From: Prevotella sp. P6B1
Lineage (GTDB): Bacteria > Bacteroidota > Bacteroidia > Bacteroidales > Bacteroidaceae
Direction of reading: 5' to 3'
Assembly (NCBI RefSeq): GCF_000702825.1
Contig: NZ_JNKF01000011.1
Coordinates: 473,391 to 537,390, forward strand
Length of the DNA stretch: 64,000 nt
The notes under the pieces: generated by a model
Databases searched by the model: none
Told to the model about the DNA's origin: nothing
Seen by the model: the letters and a program-made list of their open reading frames with translations, nothing else
Shown: piece by piece, positions 7,285 through 16,692 of the stretch
How positions within the stretch are numbered: position 1 is the stretch's first letter
How the letters are laid out: every line of letters starts with the position of its first letter
Made by a program: the position numbers and the translations under genes

Positions 7285-8889
7285 ATGAACTTTAATTTAA
7301 AACCATTAGTGCTCACGGCACTATTCGCTATTCACTCATCACTATTCACTTCAGCCGCTCCGGCTGACTATCATGTAGTTCCCCTGCCCCAGTCTATCCA
7401 ACTGGCTAAAGGTCCAGCCTTCCTGTTGGATGCTGATGTACAGATTCTGGCACCAGCCGAATTGCAACGCGAAGCCGCTTTACTGCAGCAGTATCTGAAA
7501 GAAGTGGCAGGTTTACAACTACCCATTACCGACAAGCGCGCGAAAAAAATGCGCTATATCGAGTTGGGCATATCAACAAAAGTCACCAACCAAGAGGGAT
7601 ATATGCTCAACGTATCGCAGAAAGGTTTCCGTATCGAAGGCGGTTCTGCTGCAGGTGTATTCTATGGCATACAGACGCTGCGCAAAGCAGCTGCCAATGG
7701 TACTGAGTTTGCTGCAGCCACTATTACCGACACACCACGATTCTCATGGCGAGGCATGCATCTCGACTGCTCGCGTCACTTCTTCTCTGTCGATTTCGTC
7801 AAGAAGTATATCGACCTGCTGGCGATGCACAATATGAACGTCTTCCACTGGCACCTGACCGACGATCAGGGCTGGCGCATAGAAATCAAAAAATATCCAA
7901 AGCTCACCACCATCGGTTCGCAGCGTTCAGGTACGGTGCTTGGTATCAATGCCGACCTCGACGACAGTATTCCTCATGGGGGTTACTACACCCAGCAGCA
8001 GGCACGCGAGATAGTAGAATATGCCCAAGAACGCCACATCACCGTAGTACCTGAGATTGATATGCCAGGACACATGCTGGCTGCGCTGGCATGCTATCCC
8101 GAGCTGGGCTGTACTGGCGGTCCCTACCAGGTAGGACACTATTGGGGCGTGTACAAGGATGTGCTCTGTGTAGGCAATCCTAAGGTATATGAGTTTGTAG
8201 AGGATGTGCTTACAGAGATTATGGATATCTTCCCATCGGAGGTTATTCATATCGGTGGCGACGAGGCGCCTACCGAGAAGTGGGAACACTGCGCCAAGTG
8301 CAATAGTCTCAACCTGAAGCACACCACCTATCAAGGCTTCTTCACGAAACGTGTGTTCGACTTCATCACAGCCCACCATCGTAGGGTTCTGGGCTGGGAC
8401 GAGATACTTGAGGCCAGTCCTGCCGATGCGATGATTATGTCGTGGCGAGGTTCTGCTCCTGGGTCACAAGCAGCCCAAACGGGGCACGACGTCGTGATGT
8501 CGCCCACCTCTCACTGCTATTTCGACTACCAGCAGAGCAAGGAGACCTCGCACGAACCGAGTCGCTGCAGTGGCTATATCCCAGTAGAAAAGGTGTACGC
8601 ACTCGATCCTGCCCCTGATTCAATCCCAGCCGATGCACGAAAGCATATCCTTGGCGGTCAGGCCAATATCTGGACTGAGCATCTGTTTACCGAGGGGATG
8701 GTAGAATATCAGGCATTGCCCCGCATGTCGGCTTTAGCCGAAGTGCTTTGGACAATGCCTGAACACAAGAATTTCGAGACCTTTAAGGAGCGACTGACTG
8801 TGTTTACCCGCCTGTACGAATTATACCACTATCAGTATGCCAAACATCTGTGGCCCGATCGACAACTCCCCAGTCGTTGGCTGTTCTAA
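7285..8889 (+). CDS. secreted beta-N-acetylhexosaminidase, GH20
   Basis: 534 residues. A signal peptide is visible (hydrophobic LVLTALFAIHSSLFTSA), followed by the N-terminal GH20b-like domain (YHVVPLPQSIQL) and the catalytic barrel starting near FSWRGMHLDCSRHFF. The catalytic Asp-Glu pair lies in HIGGDEAP at residues 326-327. The HWHLTDDQGWRIEI and AEVLWT segments are also typical. It removes terminal beta-linked GlcNAc or GalNAc from glycans outside the cytoplasm, probably in the periplasm. It follows the PIG-L gene by 32 bases and is likely in the same transcript. Confidence 0.95.
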   Translation: MNFNLKPLVLTALFAIHSSLFTSAAPADYHVVPLPQSIQLAKGPAFLLDADVQILAPAELQREAALLQQYLKEVAGLQLPITDKRAKKMRYIELGISTKVTNQEGYMLNVSQKGFRIEGGSAAGVFYGIQTLRKAAANGTEFAAATITDTPRFSWRGMHLDCSRHFFSVDFVKKYIDLLAMHNMNVFHWHLTDDQGWRIEIKKYPKLTTIGSQRSGTVLGINADLDDSIPHGGYYTQQQAREIVEYAQERHITVVPEIDMPGHMLAALACYPELGCTGGPYQVGHYWGVYKDVLCVGNPKVYEFVEDVLTEIMDIFPSEVIHIGGDEAPTEKWEHCAKCNSLNLKHTTYQGFFTKRVFDFITAHHRRVLGWDEILEASPADAMIMSWRGSAPGSQAAQTGHDVVMSPTSHCYFDYQQSKETSHEPSRCSGYIPVEKVYALDPAPDSIPADARKHILGGQANIWTEHLFTEGMVEYQALPRMSALAEVLWTMPEHKNFETFKERLTVFTRLYELYHYQYAKHLWPDRQLPSRWLF

Positions 8890-8955
8890 GAATTTTGCAA
8901 AGTACCTAAAGATATTTTGCGCGCTAACTGCTTTGCACGTGAAAAGTACTTAGAG

Positions 8956-8999
8956 AAAAAAGCACCCCCAATTTGTATAAGCCACTTAACTAATTGGGG
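8956..8999 (-). terminator. terminator spanning the stop codon of the GH2 gene
   Basis: CCCCAATT (8966-8973) pairs with AATTGGGG (8992-8999). On the minus strand the hairpin begins inside the last codons of the GH2 gene, contains its TAA in the loop and is followed by GTGCTTTTTT. The stem can also form in plus-strand transcripts of the converging GH20 gene. Confidence 0.7.
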
Positions 9000-11900
9000 T
9001 TACTTCAAAGACTGGAGCCTGTCCGCGAGCATCTTCGGCCTTCCACTCAATGGTGACGATTTTCTGTTCGCCAGGCATCAAGGTAAAGTAGTTGTCGCTA
9101 TAGATAACCGGCAGAATCTGCTCACCATCGGCACCCTTCAGGTTGACACGCAGGAACGGGGCAACCGTTTTGCCTGTATTCTTCAGGGTGAGCACAGCCT
9201 TGGTTCCAGTAACCTTTACGTTCTGCTGCAGTGCTGATTTTGGTAAGGTGGTCAGGGCGCGGTAGTTATTCTCCTCGCGGCCCATGATATACTCATTCTC
9301 CGAAATCACACCACGCTTATCAGTGAGTGATAAACGTAGGAACCAAACAGCCGATGGCGTCTGAGGCTGCAACTTGGTCAGCCTCAGGATAGCCTGAGTG
9401 GTATCCTCATTGCTATTCAGACGGAGCTTCTGCTGGCGAACCTTCTTACCATTCAGATCATATACAGCAACTGTAGCGGTGATACCTGCCACATTTCCTG
9501 CCGAGTGGTTTACCACCTCGATGCTGTCAGTCAGGGCGTTATACTGGATGTGGAGTGGCTCACAGGCTTTCTTCACACCAAAGTAAGCAGCTGTGGGGTC
9601 GAAATAGTAATCGTAAGTCTGCCAAACCATCGATGGCCAGCAGGCATGACTCATCCAGATCAGCAGTCCTGCACGGCTCTTACTGGTGCTCTCGTACATG
9701 CCACGATAGCCGTTATAGTTAATGAGCTGAGCCCAACGGGTGAACTCCTCGGCGCTGGAGGCCTTGCCAAGCCCCATCTCTACCAGTCCGTTAAACTCAC
9801 GGGCACGCTGGGCACCCATCAGCGTATAGTCGTGCTGTCCCCACTGCACACTCTGTGGCCAGAGGGCATCAGGACTGAGTGTACGAGTCAAGCTCTCGAT
9901 ATTCATCACGTTAGGCATGCCGCGCTCACTGTGAATCTTACCGCTCTGGCGGGCAAAATATTCTTTCATAGGCAGTGCCCAATATGGTCCATGTCCGCTC
10001 ACACCGTCATCGGCTGAACTGGAGATGAACTCCAAGCCTGGTGCGAAGGTGTGTACATACTCACGCAGCTTACGATCGATAGTCTCAGGAGGAAAGCCCT
10101 CGTTACGACCAACCCAGATACCGATACTGGCATGACTGCGGATACGGCGCAGATAATCCTGCGCATTGCTCAAGAAGAGCACATCGTCGTAGGGATCGGG
10201 GCCGTCGGCAGGGTTAGCCAACCAGAAGTCCTGCCATATCATGATACCATGCTTATCGCAAGCCTCGTAGAAAGCCTCGTCGCCAATCTGGCCCACCCAG
10301 TTACGAATCATGGTGCAGTTCATCTGCTTGTGGTAGCCCACAGCAATATCGTATTCACGCGAACGATACAAGAGGTTGTGTTCGTCAAAACCCCAGTTTC
10401 CACCTAATGGAATAAAACGGCGACCGTTGATATACATGATGAGCGAATCCTTCAATCCCTCGTATTTCATCTCACGGATACCAGCCTGATAGCTGATGGT
10501 AGAGGCCTCGCCATGATCGGGTTCGAAAGTAAACCCCGACTCGTAGAGATAAGGCTCGCCATAACCATTAGGCCACCACAGTTTGAAGTTGCTGCTGGTA
10601 AGCTGTTTGTTGCAGTGTGGACAGAAGCTGACCTCCTGCTCAGTATTGGCAGGAAGAGTGATCTGCTTTTCAAATTTCACATCACCTATCCAGCCCTTCA
10701 GTGTGCCTTTTACCGGCTGATTATCGTTGTTACGCACAAACACCGAAGGCTTCACGCTGGCCGTCCTGCCATCGGCAGACAACTTGGTGCTGACGTATGG
10801 ATCGCTCACGGTCACATTTCCTGTAGAGGTAAGATAAACCTCGTTCCAGATGCCTACCTCACGACCTCGAACGGTAGTAATCCAATCCCAGCCGATAGTA
10901 GCATGGAAGGTAGGATTATCGGCACCGAGCAGTCCGCCGTTCAGCTGAGTGGTATTGCGGTCCTTCTCCTTCACAGCACCGAAATACTGATTGCATTCCA
11001 CCTCAACGGCCAGGTAATTCTTACCTTTGCGCAGCAACCCTGTGACATTAAACTTCCCGCGCATAAATGCACCCTCGATACGTCCGAGACGCTGACCGTT
11101 CAGATATACATTGGCCTTCCAGTTGATACCATCGAAATTCAGCCACTGCTGGGCACCATCAACAGATGTTATGTCAAACTCCTGGCGATACCAGAAATTG
11201 GAACGGAAATACGACTCTGATATCTGGTCCACATCATCCGCATAATTTGGATCGGGCACCGCACCAATATTCATAAACGAAGCCAGCACCGTACCAGGAA
11301 CCGTAGCCGGAATCCAGCTTCTACTATCATAGTCGGCTGAGGCAATCTGTTCGCCACGGGCATCAACCTCCGATGCACGCTGCAACTGCCACAAGCCGCC
11401 ACTCAACTCGTAGCGGCCATTCTTCAAGCCGGCTAAAGCATGCGGTGCATAGATCTTCCTAAACTTAGAAAGAACTGCCATCTCACGCAGGGCATAGCAA
11501 CCAGCCTCACCAGGTTCCTGTAGCAGCAGACGCACGTAGCGGGCGGTAGCTTGAAACGTAAACTTTGATTTTTGAGCTTTGAAATCAGCCACCTTTCTCC
11601 AGGTCTTAGCATCATCCGATACCTGAATGATTCCTACCTTGGGGGCATACAGCCAATCGAGCTCAATCTGTCGGATGGGCAGACTCTTGCCCAGATCAGT
11701 ATAGAGCCACTGCTTACCACCACCATCGCTCATCCACACGCTACTGAACTTCTGCGATGGTAACAGCTCCACATAGCCACCAATCGCATCCTGGAAATTC
11801 AGTTCGTACACATCCCAGTGGGCTGCGCCTGCCATATCCATCACCACGCGCAGATGTTGGGTGTTTACTGGTGTCTTGAATTTGATGAGTTCATCCAATT

Positions 11901-12516
11901 GGCGGGCTGGCAACAGGCTCTCTTCGGTCTGTTTGTTAGGGTCGGAATGTAACTTATATAAGAGCGGCTTTCCTGGTAGCTGACTACCTTTGATTTCACC
12001 CACAACCTGCCAGTCTTTGCCGTTCTCCGAAGCCTCACAACGGATACTATAGCCCTTGGTAGCCAACTGGTCATTATACGCCATCATACCTACTACACGC
12101 ACCCCAGCGGTTTTCACCTTCATGGCACCGCTATAATCGTACTGCAGCCAAGCCTTCTCACCCATCAGGATATTCTTCGAATAGGCACCGCCATCGATAG
12201 CCCACTCTGCTTCCTTACGGGGCAGTACCCCATCCTGAGTTGAAACCTTCAGTCTGACGGGGGGGGCTGTGTTGCAGATACCATCTGTCACCAGATGTGC
12301 CGTATGGTTATAGTCAATAGACGACGATGCCCATGCCGCTCGATGGAGGGCTACGTTAGACAGTGTCTGACCGTTGTCCACCCAACTAACAGCAGGGGCA
12401 TAGTACTCACTCTGGGCACCCGGATAACGTCCGATGCCACGCGTGTAATCGGTATTTCCAGGTGCAGCCACAGCGCACATACCGATACACGATAATAAGG
12501 TTGTAAGATACTTCAT
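8986..12516 (-). CDS. large secreted GH2-family exo-glycosidase with discoidin-like domains
   Basis: 1176 residues with a signal peptide (YLTTLLSCIGMCAVAAP). Residues from about 60 to 350 contain two F5/8-type (discoidin) carbohydrate-binding regions with the ARYVRLLL and TQHLRVVMD strands. The GH2 jelly-roll begins near RYELSGGLWQLQRASEV, then WYRQEFDI and the (beta/alpha)8 barrel. The acid/base Glu806 lies in VGRNEGFPP and the likely nucleophile Glu864 in HSERGMPN. The arrangement is closest to GH2 exo-beta-glucosaminidases and beta-mannosidase-like enzymes rather than LacZ. Exact specificity is not known; its GH20 and PIG-L neighbours suggest an amino-sugar glycan. A heptamer array lies within the second discoidin region. 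Confidence 0.85.
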   Translation of the reverse strand: MKYLTTLLSCIGMCAVAAPGNTDYTRGIGRYPGAQSEYYAPAVSWVDNGQTLSNVALHRAAWASSSIDYNHTAHLVTDGICNTAPPVRLKVSTQDGVLPRKEAEWAIDGGAYSKNILMGEKAWLQYDYSGAMKVKTAGVRVVGMMAYNDQLATKGYSIRCEASENGKDWQVVGEIKGSQLPGKPLLYKLHSDPNKQTEESLLPARQLDELIKFKTPVNTQHLRVVMDMAGAAHWDVYELNFQDAIGGYVELLPSQKFSSVWMSDGGGKQWLYTDLGKSLPIRQIELDWLYAPKVGIIQVSDDAKTWRKVADFKAQKSKFTFQATARYVRLLLQEPGEAGCYALREMAVLSKFRKIYAPHALAGLKNGRYELSGGLWQLQRASEVDARGEQIASADYDSRSWIPATVPGTVLASFMNIGAVPDPNYADDVDQISESYFRSNFWYRQEFDITSVDGAQQWLNFDGINWKANVYLNGQRLGRIEGAFMRGKFNVTGLLRKGKNYLAVEVECNQYFGAVKEKDRNTTQLNGGLLGADNPTFHATIGWDWITTVRGREVGIWNEVYLTSTGNVTVSDPYVSTKLSADGRTASVKPSVFVRNNDNQPVKGTLKGWIGDVKFEKQITLPANTEQEVSFCPHCNKQLTSSNFKLWWPNGYGEPYLYESGFTFEPDHGEASTISYQAGIREMKYEGLKDSLIMYINGRRFIPLGGNWGFDEHNLLYRSREYDIAVGYHKQMNCTMIRNWVGQIGDEAFYEACDKHGIMIWQDFWLANPADGPDPYDDVLFLSNAQDYLRRIRSHASIGIWVGRNEGFPPETIDRKLREYVHTFAPGLEFISSSADDGVSGHGPYWALPMKEYFARQSGKIHSERGMPNVMNIESLTRTLSPDALWPQSVQWGQHDYTLMGAQRAREFNGLVEMGLGKASSAEEFTRWAQLINYNGYRGMYESTSKSRAGLLIWMSHACWPSMVWQTYDYYFDPTAAYFGVKKACEPLHIQYNALTDSIEVVNHSAGNVAGITATVAVYDLNGKKVRQQKLRLNSNEDTTQAILRLTKLQPQTPSAVWFLRLSLTDKRGVISENEYIMGREENNYRALTTLPKSALQQNVKVTGTKAVLTLKNTGKTVAPFLRVNLKGADGEQILPVIYSDNYFTLMPGEQKIVTIEWKAEDARGQAPVFEVTPIS
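11564..11584. repeat. three tandem heptamers inside the GH2 gene
   Basis: Plus-strand units TTTGATT, TTTGAGC, TTTGAAA. They encode the DFKAQKSKFTF stretch of the second discoidin-like domain, apparently in a surface loop. Same unit family as in queH and upstream of the KdsC-like gene. Confidence 0.6.
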
Positions 12517-12544
12517 AAACAGTTGCGATTCTAATTTTTGCGCA

Positions 12545-12576
12545 CAAAAATACGAAAAAGAATCACACCATGCAAA
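12545..12576 (-). promoter_or_regulatory. promoter of the GH2 gene
   Basis: Minus-strand TTTG (12576-12573), 20-base spacer, TATTTTTG (12552-12545). The untranslated leader to the ATG at 12516 would be about 20 to 25 bases. Confidence 0.75.
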
Positions 12577-12635
12577 CTTTCGTTTTGTTTTTATGACAAT
12601 CTTACCAACAGATATTTGAAACTGACAAAATAGTA

Positions 12636-13430
12636 TCAGCGCTTAATCTCAATATCGCGCTTCACATTGTCACGAATTTTAGTCAGGTATCCCTTCATAC
12701 CAGCAGCATCCTTCTTGTCGATAATCTCGAGCAGCTCTTTCAACTCCGTACGTATCTGCACCACCTGTTCGTGGGTATAGGGGTTGAACAGGATTTCCTG
12801 AAGCAGATAGTCGTCCTCGTTGAGCACACCCTTGGCAATGCGCATATGACGCTTGAAAGTTGTACCAGGCGCATCCTGATGCTTCATCACAGCTGCAAAC
12901 ACAAAGGTTGACACGAAAGGTATTGACAGCGAGTAAGCCACTGTCTTATCGTGTTCCTCGAAACTGTACTCATAGATATTCAGTCCCAACTTGCTATACA
13001 AGTCCTTGAAGAAGCAACGGCCCAGCGTGTCGCCTTCGCTGATAATGATGGCATTTTCTTCAGAGAGTTGCTGCAGATTGGCAAAGGTGGGTCCGAACAT
13101 GGGGTGCGTACTGACGTAACGCATGCCGGTCTGCTCATAGAAATCCTTCAAGTCGGTCTTTACCGATGCGATATCGCTGATGATACACTCCTTGGGCAGG
13201 TAAGGTATCACCTCCTTGAATACTGGAATGGTGTACTTCAGCGTCACGGCATTGATAAGCAGCTCTGGCTCGAAGGCCTTGATCTCTTCATAAGAGGTGA
13301 AACGCTGACAGTTATAGGTGAATCGCATGCGTTTGGCATCGCGCTCAAACACAGCAACTTCGTGGTCAAAACTCAGCAGGTCGATGAAGAACGATCCCAT
13401 CTTTCCTGCACCCATTACTAATATCTTCAT
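12636..13430 (-). CDS. tyrA: prephenate dehydrogenase
   Basis: 264 residues. Rossmann NAD(P) motif MGAGKMGSF at the N-terminus, then the TyrA markers SVKTDL and STHPMFGP, which place the substrate-binding histidine and active site. It converts prephenate to 4-hydroxyphenylpyruvate for tyrosine. It is the last gene of the pheA-aminotransferase-DAHP synthase-tyrA operon, separated from the previous gene by a 38-base spacer rich in TTACATT-type repeats. Confidence 0.93.
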   Translation of the reverse strand: MKILVMGAGKMGSFFIDLLSFDHEVAVFERDAKRMRFTYNCQRFTSYEEIKAFEPELLINAVTLKYTIPVFKEVIPYLPKECIISDIASVKTDLKDFYEQTGMRYVSTHPMFGPTFANLQQLSEENAIIISEGDTLGRCFFKDLYSKLGLNIYEYSFEEHDKTVAYSLSIPFVSTFVFAAVMKHQDAPGTTFKRHMRIAKGVLNEDDYLLQEILFNPYTHEQVVQIRTELKELLEIIDKKDAAGMKGYLTKIRDNVKRDIEIKR

Positions 13431-13431
13431 T

Positions 13432-13466
13432 TACAATGTAAAAATTAGAAAATGTAACAATGTAAT
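13432..13466. repeat. TTACATT-type array between the DAHP synthase gene and tyrA
   Basis: On the minus strand the spacer reads as near-tandem 7 to 8 base units (TTACATTG, TTACATTT, TCTAATTT, TTACATTG) just before the tyrA ATG. There is no room for a gene. Confidence 0.5.
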
Positions 13467-13468
13467 AA

Positions 13469-14533
13469 TTACTTGTTAATGATTTCAATCTGTTGGCGGA
13501 CGCTCTCTTCGTGGATATTCTCGAATACATGGGCCACAAACTCTGGATCCATACCGCAGAGCGAACCCTGGGCACCGCGCTTATTCAGAATCTCATTGTA
13601 ACGATTGGCCTGCAGCACAGTCATGTTGTGCTCCTTCTTGTACTGACCGATCTCGCGGCATACACGCATACGCTTAGCCAGAAGCTCCATCAGCTGATTA
13701 TCCAACTCGTCGATCTGCTTACGCAACTGAGTAATACCCTCGGTTGTGGTGTTCTCATCACGGATAACCAGCAGACTCAGAATGTAGTCGAGAACATCGG
13801 GAGTAACCTGCTGCTTGGCATCACTCCAGGCCTTATCAGGATCGCAATGGCTCTCTACAATCAGACCATCAAAACCAAGGTCCATAGCCTGCTGACAAAG
13901 TGGTGCTACCAGCTCACGACGGCCACCGATGTGGCTGGGGTCGCTGATAATTGGTAACTCGGGAATACGACGACGTAACTCGATGGGAATCTGCCACATA
14001 GGTGCATTACGATAAATCTTCTGTTCATAGCTAGAGAAACCACGATGAATGGCTCCTAAGCGCTTGATTCCTGCCTGGTTGATACGCTCAAGAGCACCAA
14101 TCCAAAGCTCCAGATCGGGGTTCACAGGGTTCTTCACAAACACGGGGACATCGACACCTTTCAGAGAGTCGGCAATAGCCTGCATGGCAAAAGGGTTAGC
14201 CGATGTACGGGCTCCAATCCACAGGATATCGACGTTATGCTTCAGGCACAGCTCTACATGCTCGGGTGTAGCCACCTCGGTCGATACCAGCATCTTGGTT
14301 TCCTTCTTCACCTGCTCCAACCATACCAGAGCGGGTTCGCCATGACCCTCGAAGCCACCGGGCTTGGTACGAGGCTTCCATACACCTGCACGGAAGTTAT
14401 GGCAGCCCTTCATGGCCAACTGCTTAGCGGTTGTCATCACTTGTTCCTCAGTTTCTGCAGAGCAAGGGCCTGCAATCACAAAGGGACGTTCGTTGTCACT
14501 CGGTAAATTCAATGGTGATAATTCCAGTTCCAT
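13469..14533 (-). CDS. bifunctional DAHP synthase/chorismate mutase
   Basis: 354 residues. Residues 1 to about 255 are a KDO8PS-like (type I beta) DAHP synthase: VIAGPCSAE, FRAGVWKPRTKP, FVKNPVNPD and SDPSHIGG. The last 90 residues are an AroQ chorismate mutase (LRKQIDELDNQLMELLAKRMRVCREIGQYK). The fusion joins the first step of the shikimate pathway to the branch-point step for Phe and Tyr, and in related fusions the mutase domain mediates feedback control by prephenate. It sits 2 bases after the aminotransferase gene. Confidence 0.95.
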   Translation of the reverse strand: MELELSPLNLPSDNERPFVIAGPCSAETEEQVMTTAKQLAMKGCHNFRAGVWKPRTKPGGFEGHGEPALVWLEQVKKETKMLVSTEVATPEHVELCLKHNVDILWIGARTSANPFAMQAIADSLKGVDVPVFVKNPVNPDLELWIGALERINQAGIKRLGAIHRGFSSYEQKIYRNAPMWQIPIELRRRIPELPIISDPSHIGGRRELVAPLCQQAMDLGFDGLIVESHCDPDKAWSDAKQQVTPDVLDYILSLLVIRDENTTTEGITQLRKQIDELDNQLMELLAKRMRVCREIGQYKKEHNMTVLQANRYNEILNKRGAQGSLCGMDPEFVAHVFENIHEESVRQQIEIINK

Positions 14534-14535
14534 AA

Positions 14536-15699
14536 TTATATTGCTTTTTTAATTCTTTCTAATGCTTGTTTGATTTTCTCTTCCTTGGCACAAAGCGAGA
14601 TGCGGATATAGCGCTCGCCGTTTGAACCGAAAATAAAGCCGGGGGTGATAAACACACGAGCCTCATGGAGTACACGCTCAGTCAGGTCCTCTACATTCTT
14701 AATATCAGCAGGAATCTTACCCCATAGGAACATGCCTACCTGATTCTTATCATAGGTGCAACCCAGCACATCCATAATCTGCTCGGCCCACTGACGGCGA
14801 CGAGCATAGGTCTCGATATTAAACTCGTGGTGCCATGATTCGTCATTGTTCTTCAGCGCCTCGGCAGCTGCCAACTGGAGACCACGGAAGGTTCCGCTGT
14901 CAACATTACTCTTAATCTTCATCGTCCACTGGATGAACTGCGCATTCGACAGGCACATGCCTACACGCCAACCTGGCATGTTATGACTCTTCGACATAGA
15001 GTTGAACTCGATACAGCAGTCCTTGGCACCAGGTACCTGCAGAATACTCAGATGCTCCTCGCTCAGAATGAATGAGTAGGGATTATCGTTCACAATCACG
15101 ATATCGTGGTCCTTGGCAAACTTCACCAGTCGCTCGTAGGTTTCCATACGGGCACGACCGCCTGTCGGCATGTTGGGATAATTTGTCCACATCAGCTTTA
15201 CGCGGCTCAGATCCATCTGCTCCAGTTCCTCGAAATCGGGCTGCCAGCCATTGTCCTCTCGCAGATTATAGTTGACAATCTTTGCGCCTAAGATCTTAGA
15301 AAGCGATGTGTAGGTAGGATAGCCAGGATTGGGCACCAGCACCTCGTCGCCAGGATTCACAAAAGCCAAAGTCACGTGCAGGATTCCTTCCTTCGAGCCA
15401 ATCAGTGGCAGCACTTCGGTTTTGGGGTCCAGATTCACATTGTACCAACGCTTATAGAACTGTGCCATCGCCTCACGCAATTCGGGGGTACCAACTGTCA
15501 TCTGATAACCATGCGCATCGGGTAGATGAGCAACCTCACACAACTTATCAATGGTCTGCTGCGAAGGTGGCATGTCAGGGCTGCCAATAGCCAACGAGAT
15601 AATATCCTTGCCTTCGGCGTTCAACTGCGCCACCTCTTTCAGCTTGCGACTGAAGTAGTATTCCTGTACTAAACTTAATCTATCTGCAGGTTGTATCAT
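14536..15699 (-). CDS. class I/II aminotransferase of the Phe/Tyr operon
   Basis: 387 residues, PLP-dependent fold type I. Visible are the AIGSPDMPPS entry loop, PNPGYPTY, NYPNMPTG and the PLP-lysine motif SMSKSHNMPGWRVG. It is close to the LL-diaminopimelate/aspartate aminotransferase group. Its place between pheA and DAHP synthase-chorismate mutase indicates that it transaminates phenylpyruvate and 4-hydroxyphenylpyruvate, or prephenate, but this is inferred from context. It overlaps none of its neighbours (28 and 2 base spacers). Confidence 0.88.
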   Translation of the reverse strand: MIQPADRLSLVQEYYFSRKLKEVAQLNAEGKDIISLAIGSPDMPPSQQTIDKLCEVAHLPDAHGYQMTVGTPELREAMAQFYKRWYNVNLDPKTEVLPLIGSKEGILHVTLAFVNPGDEVLVPNPGYPTYTSLSKILGAKIVNYNLREDNGWQPDFEELEQMDLSRVKLMWTNYPNMPTGGRARMETYERLVKFAKDHDIVIVNDNPYSFILSEEHLSILQVPGAKDCCIEFNSMSKSHNMPGWRVGMCLSNAQFIQWTMKIKSNVDSGTFRGLQLAAAEALKNNDESWHHEFNIETYARRRQWAEQIMDVLGCTYDKNQVGMFLWGKIPADIKNVEDLTERVLHEARVFITPGFIFGSNGERYIRISLCAKEEKIKQALERIKKAI

Positions 15700-15727
15700 A
15701 ATCTTTTAGTATTAATTCTATTTACGT

Positions 15728-16570
15728 TTAATTCGTCTGTCGCCCATCCTTGTACTCGCCTAAAATCTTTAGGGCCTTTGTTAATGGAAAAATCGCATCG
15801 ATAGCCTGACGATAACGGGTCAGGTCGTCGTACATCACATCGACATAGAACAGGTATTCCCACTCTCTGCCGATGATGGGCAGCGACTGAATCTTAGTGA
15901 GATTGATTTTGTAGAACGACAGAATAGCCAGTACATGCGAAAGCGAACCTTCTTCGTGAGGCAATGAGAAAACGATACTCGACTTATTGGCTTCGGTCAG
16001 CGGGCGTAGCATATCGGCCTTGTTTGGATTGCTTACCACCAGGAAGCGGGTAAAGTTATGCTTATTATCCTCAATGTGGTCTTCAAGAACCTTCAGACCA
16101 TACAGTTTGGCAGCCTCGGCATGGCAGATAGCAGCCCAGCCACGTTTCTGTCCCTCGGCAATCATCTTGGCACTTCCGGCAGTATCCTCTGCCTCCACAT
16201 TCTTGAGCTGCGGATGTTTGGCCAGGAACTCGCGGCACTGCATCAAAGCCACTGGGTGAGAGTGCACTTCCTGAATGGTATCCCAGTCGTCCTCAGGCAA
16301 ACAACAGATACAATGGGTTATATGCAGTTTATGCTCACCAACGATACTTGTACCGCTATCGCGCAACAGTTCGTAGTTATGGAGCAGACTGCCCGCAATT
16401 GTATTCTCAATGGCCAGCATGCCAATGGTGGTGGGGTCTTGCTTGATCTGCTCGAACACCTGTTCGAAGGTACTGCAGCATATCAGCTGAATCTGTTCTC
16501 CCTCGAAATACAGGTGAGCCGCTATATCGTGGAACGACCCTATCAGTCCTTGTATGGCTATTCTCTTCAT
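15728..16570 (-). CDS. pheA: prephenate dehydratase
   Basis: 280 residues. The dehydratase domain shows the IAIQGLIGSFHDIAA start, the LAIENTIAGSLLHNYELL motif and the NFTRFLVVS segment with the catalytic Thr-Arg-Phe. The C-terminal ACT domain begins near SSIVFSLPHEEGSLSHVLAIL and should bind phenylalanine for feedback inhibition. It lacks a chorismate mutase domain, which is supplied by the third gene of the operon. The gene is first in the operon and lies behind a transcription attenuator with a Tyr/Phe-rich leader peptide. Confidence 0.95.
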   Translation of the reverse strand: MKRIAIQGLIGSFHDIAAHLYFEGEQIQLICCSTFEQVFEQIKQDPTTIGMLAIENTIAGSLLHNYELLRDSGTSIVGEHKLHITHCICCLPEDDWDTIQEVHSHPVALMQCREFLAKHPQLKNVEAEDTAGSAKMIAEGQKRGWAAICHAEAAKLYGLKVLEDHIEDNKHNFTRFLVVSNPNKADMLRPLTEANKSSIVFSLPHEEGSLSHVLAILSFYKINLTKIQSLPIIGREWEYLFYVDVMYDDLTRYRQAIDAIFPLTKALKILGEYKDGRQTN

Positions 16571-16595
16571 ATTCTTTTTCTATAACCTTTATTTT

Positions 16596-16632
16596 AATAA
16601 GAATCCCGCTATCACTTTGTTGTGAAGCGGGA
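16596..16632 (-). terminator. attenuator terminator hairpin upstream of pheA
   Basis: On the minus strand TCCCGCT-TCAC (16632-16622), loop AACAAA, then GTGA-T-AGCGGGA (16615-16604): an 11-pair stem with one bulged base, followed by TTCTTATT. It lies 34 bases before the pheA ATG and downstream of the leader peptide stop. Its 5' arm is also complementary to an upstream segment, so it can be disrupted. The plus-strand reading is also followed by a T-run, but no plus-strand gene ends here. Confidence 0.8.
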
Positions 16633-16692
16633 CCTTGTTTTTTTATCTTCTCTTGTCATAAGTTGAAATTTATACGCAACTTCCCGCCTCAC
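16622..16692 (-). promoter_or_regulatory. antiterminator pairing in the pheA leader
   Basis: GTGAGGCGGGA (16692-16682), inside the 3' end of the leader peptide gene, can pair over 11 positions with TCCCGCTTCAC (16632-16622), the 5' arm of the terminator, with a single G-U wobble. The segment ends 10 bases before the leader stop codon, so a ribosome at the stop would cover it and allow termination, whereas a ribosome stalled at the Tyr/Phe codons would leave it free. Confidence 0.75.

Noticed and set aside
8889..8986. Possible small gene between the GH20 and GH2 genes
   Set aside because: Only 96 bases, mostly occupied by the terminator hairpin; no start with a ribosome site.
16596..16640. 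Plus-strand terminator reading of the pheA leader hairpin
   Set aside because: A T-run does follow on the plus strand, but no plus-strand gene ends upstream of it; the leader peptide and antiterminator pairing explain the hairpin better on the minus strand.
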